Below are positions 58,012 to 64,000 of a DNA stretch of 64,000 nt, piece by piece (position 1 is the first letter of the stretch; each line of letters begins with the position of its first letter). Under the pieces are notes generated by a model. The model ran no database searches. It was given only the letters and a program-made list of their open reading frames with translations, and was not told the DNA's origin. The translations under genes and the position numbers were made by a program. Origin of the DNA: Trichlorobacter ammonificans. GTDB lineage: Bacteria > Desulfobacterota > Desulfuromonadia > Geobacterales > Pseudopelobacteraceae. The DNA lies in NCBI RefSeq assembly GCF_933509905.1, contig NZ_OW150024.1, positions 2,406,001 to 2,470,000 of the forward strand, given 5' to 3'.

Positions 58012-58401
58012 TCAGACATCCCGGTCTTCAATGTACTCCAGGTAGTCGTCCGCCGACATCAGCGATTTCAGCTCGTCGGGATCATCGACTGAAATTTCGG
58101 CCAGCCAACCAGCGTCGTAGGGATCATCGTTGATCAGGGACGGGTTGTCAAGCAGCTCGTGGTTTACCTCCGTCACGGTGCCGCTGAACGGCGCATACAG
58201 CTCGGCCACCGTCTTGCGGGCCTCGACGGAGCCCATGGAATCCTCCTGCTCGACCTCATCTCCCTCGTCGGGCAGCTCCACGGAGGCAACGGCACCCAAT
58301 GCGTCCTGGGCAAAATCGGTGATGCCGACCACGGCGGTGCGCCCCTCACGCCGCACCCAGAGGTGTTCCCGCGTATACTTGAGTTCCTCGGGGATATCCA
58401 T
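58012..58401 (-). CDS. Second GcvH-like lipoyl carrier protein
   Basis: 129 residues, with LKYTREHLWVRREGRTAVVGITDFAQDALG and the lysine region SVEARKTVAELYAPFSG, in which the lipoyl lysine of GcvH is conserved although ESVK is replaced by EARK. It differs from the GcvH at 47507-47881 and lies 3 bases after accC. It may be a GcvH paralog used as a lipoyl relay or stand-alone carrier; the placement with the biotin carboxylase is curious. Confidence 0.88.
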   Translation of the reverse strand: MDIPEELKYTREHLWVRREGRTAVVGITDFAQDALGAVASVELPDEGDEVEQEDSMGSVEARKTVAELYAPFSGTVTEVNHELLDNPSLINDDPYDAGWLAEISVDDPDELKSLMSADDYLEYIEDRDV

Positions 58402-58404
58402 CGA

Positions 58405-59745
58405 CTACTCCAGTACGATCCGCTCAAGGAACGAGGTGTCGACATTCCCTTCGATGAAATCCTTGTTGGCCATGATCCGCTTGTGGAAGAAGATGGTGGT
58501 CTTGATCCCCTCGATGATGTACTCGTCCAGGGCCCGGGCCATGCGACGGATGGCGTCCTCGCGAGTCTCGGCATGGACGATCAGTTTGCCGATCATGGAG
58601 TCGTAGTGGGGCACCACGCTGTACTGGTCGTACACGAAGGCATCCACCCGCACCCCCAGCCCGCCGGGCTGATGGTAGGCGGTGATCTTGCCGGGACAGG
58701 GGGTGAACTTGAACGGGTCCTCGGCGTTGATCCGGCACTCGATGGCATGGCCGGTGATCTTGATATCCTCCTGGGTGTAGCGGAGCGGCAGCCCGGCCGC
58801 CGAGCGGATCTGCTCCCGGATCAGGTCCACGCCGGTGATCATCTCGGTCACCGGATGCTCCACCTGGATACGGGTGTTCATCTCCATGAAGTAGAAGTCG
58901 CCGTTCTTGTCCAGCAGGAACTCCACCGTGCCGACGCTGCTGTAGTTGACCGCCTTGGCGGCCTTGACGGCAGCAGCACCCATGGCGGCACGCAGTTCCG
59001 GCGTCAGCACCGGACAGGGGGCCTCTTCAATGATCTTCTGGTGACGGCGCTGGATGGAGCAGTCCCGCTCCCCCAGGTGGATGCAGTTGCCGTGTTTGTC
59101 CGCCAGCACCTGGATCTCCACGTGGCGCGGTTCCACGCAGTATTTCTCGATGTAGACATCCGGGTTGCCGAAACCGGCCTGGGCTTCGGCCTTGGCGGTG
59201 GCATAGGCAGTGGCCAGGGCCGCCTGGGAGTGGACGATCTTCATGCCGCGACCGCCGCCGCCGGCGGTGGCCTTGATGATCACCGGAAAACCGATCTGCT
59301 TGGCGATCTTCACCGCTTCGTCAACGCTTTTCACGTTGTCCTTGGTGCCGGGCAGGATCGGTACGCCGTGGGGAATAACCGCCTGACGGGCGGAAATCTT
59401 GTCCCCCATGACCCGCATGCTCTCGGCCGAGGGACCGATGAAGGTGATGCCGCACTGTTCGCAGACTTCGGCAAACTTGGCATTTTCCGACAGGAAGCCG
59501 TAACCGGGGTGGATCGCCTCGGCATCGGTCAGTTCAGCCGCACTGACGATGGCGTTGATGTTGAGGTAGCTCTGGCTGCTGGGGGCCGGTCCGATGCAGA
59601 CCGACTCGTCGGCCAGCTTGACATGGAGCGAATCGGCGTCGGCCGTGGAGTAGACCGCAACGGTCTTGATCCCCAGCTCCTTGCAGGCCCTGATCACCCG
59701 GATGGCAATTTCGCCGCGGTTGGCGATGAGTACTTTATGGAACAT
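58405..59745 (-). CDS. accC: Acetyl-CoA carboxylase biotin carboxylase subunit
   Basis: 446 residues. ATP-grasp enzyme that carboxylates biotin on AccB: start [25 protein letters not shown], glycine-rich loop [10 protein letters not shown], and [19 protein letters not shown] with the catalytic glutamate and arginine. Spacing to accB is 8 bases. Confidence 0.97.
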   Translation of the reverse strand: MFHKVLIANRGEIAIRVIRACKELGIKTVAVYSTADADSLHVKLADESVCIGPAPSSQSYLNINAIVSAAELTDAEAIHPGYGFLSENAKFAEVCEQCGITFIGPSAESMRVMGDKISARQAVIPHGVPILPGTKDNVKSVDEAVKIAKQIGFPVIIKATAGGGGRGMKIVHSQAALATAYATAKAEAQAGFGNPDVYIEKYCVEPRHVEIQVLADKHGNCIHLGERDCSIQRRHQKIIEEAPCPVLTPELRAAMGAAAVKAAKAVNYSSVGTVEFLLDKNGDFYFMEMNTRIQVEHPVTEMITGVDLIREQIRSAAGLPLRYTQEDIKITGHAIECRINAEDPFKFTPCPGKITAYHQPGGLGVRVDAFVYDQYSVVPHYDSMIGKLIVHAETREDAIRRMARALDEYIIEGIKTTIFFHKRIMANKDFIEGNVDTSFLERIVLE

Positions 59746-59753
59746 GGCCGCTC

Positions 59754-60233
59754 CTAGAGCTTTTCAATGACAAACAGCGGCTGACCGAACTCCACCGGCT
59801 GCGCATTCTCGACGCAGATCTTGACGATCTTGCACTTGAACTCCGCCTCGATCTCGTTGAACAGCTTCATCGCCTCAACCAGGCAGAGCACCTGTCCCTT
59901 TTCAACCACTTGGCCGACTTCAGCAAAGGCCGGGGACTCCGGCGAGGGGGAACGGTAGAAGGTGCCGACGATGGGGGAGTTGATGGTCTCGCCGGTCTCC
60001 GCAGCCGGAGCGGCAGCAGCAGGTGCGGCAGCGGCGGGAGCAGCCGGAGCCGCTGCAGCGGCAAGCGGCGCGGCAGCCGGCAAGTAGGCCTGAGCAGGGG
60101 CGGCCATCTGCACGATCTCGGTCCGCTGCCCCCGCTTGATGACGATCTTCTCGTCGGCGTTATCCATTTCAAATTCGGTAATATCGGTCTCGGTAATCAT
60201 CTTTATCAACAGCTTCAGATCCTTGACTTCCAT
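59754..60233 (-). CDS. accB: Acetyl-CoA carboxylase biotin carboxyl carrier protein
   Basis: 159 residues. Helical start [23 protein letters not shown], an alanine/proline-rich linker (about residues 45-80) and a biotinyl domain with [13 protein letters not shown], where K is biotinylated. It works with AccC in fatty acid synthesis. No efp gene lies between pepQ and accB here, although that is common in relatives. Confidence 0.95.
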   Translation of the reverse strand: MEVKDLKLLIKMITETDITEFEMDNADEKIVIKRGQRTEIVQMAAPAQAYLPAAAPLAAAAAPAAPAAAAPAAAAPAAETGETINSPIVGTFYRSPSPESPAFAEVGQVVEKGQVLCLVEAMKLFNEIEAEFKCKIVKICVENAQPVEFGQPLFVIEKL

Positions 60234-60299
60234 GTTCAGACTCCTTCCTGATATCGGGTATCGCTACCTACCACATTTTCATGATTTTCAACAGAACGA

Positions 60300-61370
60300 T
60301 TACAGGCTCTTCAGCCCCTTATCGATCCGGGTCAACAGCCGGCAGCCGTCGGCGGTGACCGCCACGGTATCCTCGATCCGCACCCCGCACCGGCCCGGCA
60401 GGTAGATCCCCGGTTCGATGGTGAAGACCATCCCCTCTGCCACCACCGCATCGCTGCGGGGGGAGATCACCGGCTTCTCGTGGATATCCAGCCCCACCCC
60501 GTGCCCCAGGCCGTGGCCGAAATAGTCGCCGTACCCCTGGGCCGCGATATGGTCGCGGGCCACCGCATCAAGATCACGGCAGGAGATGCCCGGCTTCACC
60601 GCTGCAATGGCCAGGTCATGGGCAGTTTTCACCGTCTCGTAAACCCGCCGCTGTTCCTCGCCGATCTCCCCGACGGCCACGGTCACGGTCTCGTCGGAAT
60701 GATAGCCGGCCAGCACGGCACCGAAGTCGATGGTAACCAGTTCGCCGGCCCGGATCACCTTGCCGGAAGCACGGCCATGGGGCATGGCGCCCCGCTCCCC
60801 CGAGGCAACGATGATATCGAACCCGCTAGCATCGGCGCCGCGACGGCGCATCTCGAACTCAAGCTCTAAAGCGAACGCCGCCTCGGTCACACCGGGCCGC
60901 AGGCCGGGCAGCACCGCCTCAAGGGCTGCAGAGGCCAGGGCCGCCACCTGCTCCAGGAGCTTCAGCTCTCCGGCATCCTTGAGATCGCGAATCCGCTCCA
61001 GCTCAGGCCCGATCGGCAGCAGTTCACAGCCGGCCAGCTGCTCCGCCAGGGTCCGGTGGGCCGTGACGGTGGTATGGGCAGCTTCAAAGCCGATCCGGTG
61101 CGCCCCAACGGAACCGGCCAGTTCCGCCACCGCTTCGTGGCGCCGGGAACGCTCCAGAACGGTCAGCCCGGCCACCTCGGCCGTCGCCTGCACCGTGTAG
61201 CGGGAATCGCAGACAAACCAGCCCGCACCATCGGCAGTCAGCAGCAGTGAGCCTTCGGAGCCGCTGAAGCCGGAGAGGTAGCGCAGGTTCACCGGGTGCT
61301 CGATCAACAGCAGATCGAGGTGCTGTTCTTCAAAGAACGGACGAAGAAGCTGCCGCCGGTTTTTTAGCAT
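60300..61370 (-). CDS. pepQ: Xaa-Pro aminopeptidase / prolidase (M24B)
   Basis: 356 residues from ATG 61370, preceded by GAGAGGGTGG. Creatinase-type N-domain, then a pita-bread catalytic domain with metal ligands in TIDFGAVLAGYHSDETVTV (Asp pair), GHGLGHGVGLDIHE (His), FTIEPGIYL (Glu) and RIEDTVAVT (Glu). It cleaves peptides with proline at the second place. It lies between aroQ and accB as in relatives. Confidence 0.93.
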   Translation of the reverse strand: MLKNRRQLLRPFFEEQHLDLLLIEHPVNLRYLSGFSGSEGSLLLTADGAGWFVCDSRYTVQATAEVAGLTVLERSRRHEAVAELAGSVGAHRIGFEAAHTTVTAHRTLAEQLAGCELLPIGPELERIRDLKDAGELKLLEQVAALASAALEAVLPGLRPGVTEAAFALELEFEMRRRGADASGFDIIVASGERGAMPHGRASGKVIRAGELVTIDFGAVLAGYHSDETVTVAVGEIGEEQRRVYETVKTAHDLAIAAVKPGISCRDLDAVARDHIAAQGYGDYFGHGLGHGVGLDIHEKPVISPRSDAVVAEGMVFTIEPGIYLPGRCGVRIEDTVAVTADGCRLLTRIDKGLKSL

Positions 61371-61433
61371 AAATAAAACCACCCTCTCAACCTGAATTGA
61401 CAAGATCGGCCAAAAAAGGGTGGCACCTCCGAA

Positions 61434-61868
61434 CTATTTTTCACTGTGATTAAAAAGTGCCCGCAATCCCAGCAGGTAGCTGTCCAGACCGAACCCGCTG
61501 ATCTGGCCCAGGGCCAGGGGAGCCAGAAAACTGTGATGCCGGAACTCCTCCCGGCGGTAAACGTTGGAAAGGTGTACTTCAACAAAAGGGAGCCCCACGG
61601 CTGCCAGGGCATCGCGCAGCGCAACGCTGGTGTGGGTGTAGGCGGCCGGATTGATCAGGATGGCGTCACAGGTGTCCCGCGCCCCCTGGATGGCATCGAC
61701 CAGCGAACCTTCGCAGTTTGACTGGAAGAAGGCAACGCTGCAGCCCAGCTCCGCAGCCAGACTTTCCAGAGCGGCATTGATCTGGGCAAGGGTCAGAGTT
61801 CCGTAGATTTCGGGCTCCCGCTGCCCCAGCAGGTTGAGGTTAGGGCCATGCAGCACCAGCACACGCAT
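61434..61868 (-). CDS. aroQ: 3-dehydroquinate dehydratase, type II
   Basis: 144 residues. The start [57 protein letters not shown] and [18 protein letters not shown] contain the catalytic Tyr and His of the type II enzyme of the shikimate pathway. aroB lies a few genes upstream on the same strand. Confidence 0.97.
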   Translation of the reverse strand: MRVLVLHGPNLNLLGQREPEIYGTLTLAQINAALESLAAELGCSVAFFQSNCEGSLVDAIQGARDTCDAILINPAAYTHTSVALRDALAAVGLPFVEVHLSNVYRREEFRHHSFLAPLALGQISGFGLDSYLLGLRALFNHSEK

Positions 61869-61871
61869 AGG

Positions 61872-62234
61872 TTACTCCACCGAGCGGATCAGTTCAGGGA
61901 CAACGGTGCTCAGGAGGAAGCGTGCCTTGCCCGGGTTGGCGTCACGGGACAGGACCATGACGGCGAAAAACTCCTCGTTCAGGATACGAACCACCATGAC
62001 CGCATTGGCGGTGGTCACCGTCATTTCTTCCAGGTCACCGGCCCCCACCACGTCGATGGACCGCCGGATGTCCTTGACCACGGTTGCATATTCCACTGCC
62101 ATGGCCTGCACGTCGAAACCGGCCGTATCCCGTCGCACCTCGTCGACGGCGATGCAGTCGCGCCCCATCAGCATAATCGCGTGGGCACCCTCAATCCGCC
62201 CGATCAGCGACTCCAGCAGCTCCCTCAGCGACAT
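61872..62234 (-). CDS. Roadblock/LC7 domain protein
   Basis: 120 residues from ATG 62234 (GGAGGGTGC ahead). The alpha/beta pattern LRELLESLIGRIEGAHAIMLMGRDCIAVDEVRR, AVEYATVVKDIRRSIDVVG, LEEMTVTTANAVMVVRIL is that of Roadblock/LC7 proteins, which often act with MglA-type small GTPases in polarity or motility. It overlaps the TPR gene by 10 bases; no GTPase gene is adjacent. Confidence 0.8.
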   Translation of the reverse strand: MSLRELLESLIGRIEGAHAIMLMGRDCIAVDEVRRDTAGFDVQAMAVEYATVVKDIRRSIDVVGAGDLEEMTVTTANAVMVVRILNEEFFAVMVLSRDANPGKARFLLSTVVPELIRSVE

Positions 62235-63187
62235 GTCCGCACCCTCCGGATATTCTCCAGCCACCCTTCCAGGACCACCACCTTTTCCCGGTTCGTGGCT
62301 GACCGGTCCGCGGCTGCCGCCGTACCGGCGGCAGCGCCCTCCTCGACGGTGTCAGGTGTCTCCATTCCTTCAAGTTCGACAAGGCGAGCGGCGACCGCAG
62401 CATCTTCCGGATTGCGCACATGCAGCATCCGGTAAATCTCCCGCGCCCGGTCGCCGAACCCCTGGGAAAGATAGAGTTCGGCAACGGTCGGCGTGATCAT
62501 CGGGTCATCATCGGCAGCAAGCTCCGGCAGTGGCAGCTCGTCATCGGCAGCAGCCTCCCGGCCGATCCCGTCGAACAACGCCTCCGGCTCCGGAGCGAAA
62601 CGGTCGACCGTTATCCAGGGATCGGTCTTACGCACCACCGGCGCGTTTGCCAGCACTGCCAGCGTCTCCTCGCCACTCTCGTCCGCTTCCTCCGGAATCA
62701 CGTCGTCATCGGACAGCTCGATCAACTCCAACTCCCCGCCAGCATCAACGAGCGGCGGCGTATCCCAGAGCGAGGATTCAAGAGCGGCAAGCTCGGCACG
62801 GACACCCAGATCGTCAGGATAGAACTCAAGGATGGTTCGCAGGGCCGCCAGTGCCTCGTCATGCCGGCCGGCCGCACGGCTGAGTTCCACCCGCATCTGC
62901 TGGGCTTCCAGTGATTCCGGCGTAGCGGTCACGACCACGGCAAGGGCCTGCAGAGCCTCATCGTACAGCCGCTGCTGACGACAAGCCCGTGCCAGAGCCA
63001 TCCGGCCGGCCAGAAATCCGGGGTGGCGGGCGACACCGTCTCTGGCCGCCGCCAGGGCCTCTTCTCCCTGCCCCGCCTGCAGATAGAGATCGGCAAGGGG
63101 AGCAAAAGCGTACGAATCGGGAGCTGCCTCGAGACGCTTCCGGTACCCCCTGATCCTCTCCTGCAGGTCATCGGTCAGTGACGCCAT
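62225..63187 (-). CDS. TPR-repeat protein
   Basis: 320 residues from ATG 63187; the in-frame GTG at 63199 falls inside the GAGGTGAGGG site. Residues about 1-135 are tetratricopeptide-like (PDSYAFAPLADLYLQAGQGEEALAAARDGVARHP, FLAGRMALARACRQQRLYDEAL, EALAALRTILEFYPDDLGVRAELA). An acidic linker follows and a final TPR-like unit (VAELYLSQGFGDRAREIYRMLHVRNPED). Probably an adaptor paired with the LC7 protein downstream. Confidence 0.85.
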   Translation of the reverse strand: MASLTDDLQERIRGYRKRLEAAPDSYAFAPLADLYLQAGQGEEALAAARDGVARHPGFLAGRMALARACRQQRLYDEALQALAVVVTATPESLEAQQMRVELSRAAGRHDEALAALRTILEFYPDDLGVRAELAALESSLWDTPPLVDAGGELELIELSDDDVIPEEADESGEETLAVLANAPVVRKTDPWITVDRFAPEPEALFDGIGREAAADDELPLPELAADDDPMITPTVAELYLSQGFGDRAREIYRMLHVRNPEDAAVAARLVELEGMETPDTVEEGAAAGTAAAADRSATNREKVVVLEGWLENIRRVRTCR

Positions 63188-63207
63188 GACTTCCCTCACC
63201 TCCCCGT

Positions 63208-64000
63208 CTAACAGGCTGCGGCCAGATCGGCCGGTGTGATCTTCAGCACGGCATGGCCGCCGATTCCCCGGTTGCAGATGTAGCTCAGGGTTCCGGCACG
63301 GTTTTTCTTGTCGCCGGCAAGCGCCGCCGTCAGCAGGTCGGTAGCGGTTTTCGGCGGGGTTACCGGCAATCCCAGGCGTTCAAGCAGGCCGACGAGACGG
63401 TCCCGCTCCCCGGCAGTGCAGAAACCGGCAGCACGGGATATTTCCGCAGCACAGGCCATGCCGATGGCAACCGCCTCACCATGCACCAGGTTCCGGTACC
63501 CCCCCAAGGTCTCAAAGGCGTGTCCCAGGGTGTGGCCGTAATTCAGTACCGCCCGCAGCCCTGATTCGTGCTCGTCCTGCTCCACTACCCACGCCTTCAG
63601 CCGACAGCAGCAGGCCACGACCTCTCCCAGCAGGGCGGTGTCGCGCCGGAGCAGCAACTCCGTTTCCGCTTCCAGCCGTTCAAACAGGCCGCGGTCCAAT
63701 ACCATGCCGTACTTGACCACCTCGGCGAGGCCGGCCCGGTAATGGCGCTCGGAAAGAGTCCGCAAGGTGTCCAGGTCCGCCAGCACCAGGGAGGGTTGAT
63801 AAAAGGCGCCGATCAGGTTCTTGCCGCGGGGATGGTCAATGCCGGTCTTGCCGCCGACACTGCTGTCCACCTGGGCCAGCAGGGTGGTGGGAATCTGCAC
63901 GAAGGGAATTCCCCGCAGGTAGGTGGCGGCCGCAAAGCCCGCCAGATCACCCACCACGCCCCCTCCCAGAGCCACGATGAAATCATGGCGATCGACACCG
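63208..64000 (-). CDS. aroB: 3-dehydroquinate synthase (partial, N-terminus outside window)
   Basis: The frame is open to the right edge (264 codons visible). [26 protein letters not shown] is the conserved NAD-binding block; [35 protein letters not shown] and [12 protein letters not shown] hold the zinc ligands and active site. It catalyses the second step of the shikimate pathway. A GTG at 63975 inside the block is not a real start. Confidence 0.96.
   Translation of the reverse strand, partial: GVDRHDFIVALGGGVVGDLAGFAAATYLRGIPFVQIPTTLLAQVDSSVGGKTGIDHPRGKNLIGAFYQPSLVLADLDTLRTLSERHYRAGLAEVVKYGMVLDRGLFERLEAETELLLRRDTALLGEVVACCCRLKAWVVEQDEHESGLRAVLNYGHTLGHAFETLGGYRNLVHGEAVAIGMACAAEISRAAGFCTAGERDRLVGLLERLGLPVTPPKTATDLLTAALAGDKKNRAGTLSYICNRGIGGHAVLKITPADLAAAC

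Noticed and set aside
58405-58738. Minus-strand ORFs inside accC in other frames
   Set aside because: Shadow frames; the biotin carboxylase frame is continuous with all motifs.

Overview
The window looks like a chromosome segment of a GC-rich anaerobic deltaproteobacterium of the Desulfuromonadota/Geobacterales type (Geobacter, Trichlorobacter, Pelobacter relatives). This rests on gene content and on resemblance recalled from memory, not on a search: a PxxKW cysteine-rich protein, NifU/NifS as the Fe-S assembly pair, futalosine-pathway MqnA, a TAT-exported [NiFe] uptake hydrogenase, split glycine decarboxylase (GcvPA/GcvPB) with LipA and a lipoyl ligase, and the aroQ-pepQ-accB-accC order.

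Region 1 (1-8719) is a filamentous-phage (inovirus) prophage, cut by the left edge. It abuts the 3' end of a tRNA-Arg(UCU) gene. From left to right it has a divergent CI-like repressor, small DNA-binding and zinc-ribbon proteins, a hairpin-rich origin/packaging-type intergenic region, a II/X-type Rep, a ssDNA-binding-protein candidate, two coat-like proteins, a central terminator, a run of tiny zinc-ribbon and membrane proteins, a pIII-like adhesin, a pVI-like protein, a Zot/pI assembly ATPase and a ribbon-helix-helix protein. Several of its genes are under 60 codons. The base composition is visibly less GC-rich and the third codon positions are pyrimidine-rich, unlike the host genes.

Region 2 (8797-15540) is a six-gene, same-strand envelope cluster: four tandem exported paralogs with a FlgT_N/CsgG-like look and two lipoproteins. 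Region 3 (15693-20608) holds an exported CLCA-like metalloprotease with a Gly-rich/Cys/TM/Arg C-terminal sorting signal, a NodB-type deacetylase, a GT4 glycosyltransferase and a small CPBP glutamic intramembrane protease that could be the sorting enzyme. These two regions are the best candidates for undescribed systems.

Region 4 (20728-24084): tRNA-Ser(CGA), tadA, an HD-GYP protein, a stomatin/NfeD pair and a YjfB-like protein. Region 5 (24088-33783, minus strand): a nine-gene V/A-type ATPase operon whose two-helix c-subunit carries Q...ET Na+-type ligands, with a B12-binding radical SAM gene upstream. Region 6 (34005-38113): a three-gene [NiFe] hydrogenase operon. Its cytochrome b subunit carries an N-terminal extension that reads like a P-type ATPase nucleotide-binding domain, which is a striking fusion. 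Region 7 (38199-49470, minus): a coiled-coil membrane protein, a DUF456 protein, an old-yellow-enzyme, an MFS protein, then lipA, lipoyl ligase and the glycine cleavage genes, i.e. lipoylation next to its client. Region 8 (49631-64000): GAF-HD-GYP, nifS/nifU, a phosphohexomutase, the PxxKW protein, a Nudix hydrolase, mqnA, a TolC-like protein, a second GcvH-like protein with accC/accB, pepQ, aroQ, a roadblock/LC7 protein, a TPR protein and a truncated aroB.

No stretch over 300 bases lacks an assigned gene. The longest non-coding gaps are 956-1232 (phage hairpins), 8797-9047 (promoter), 54562-54779 (promoter), 15483-15692, 39363-39566 and 18054-18250. Nothing further was seen in 39363-39566. 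No CRISPR array or complete insertion sequence was seen.
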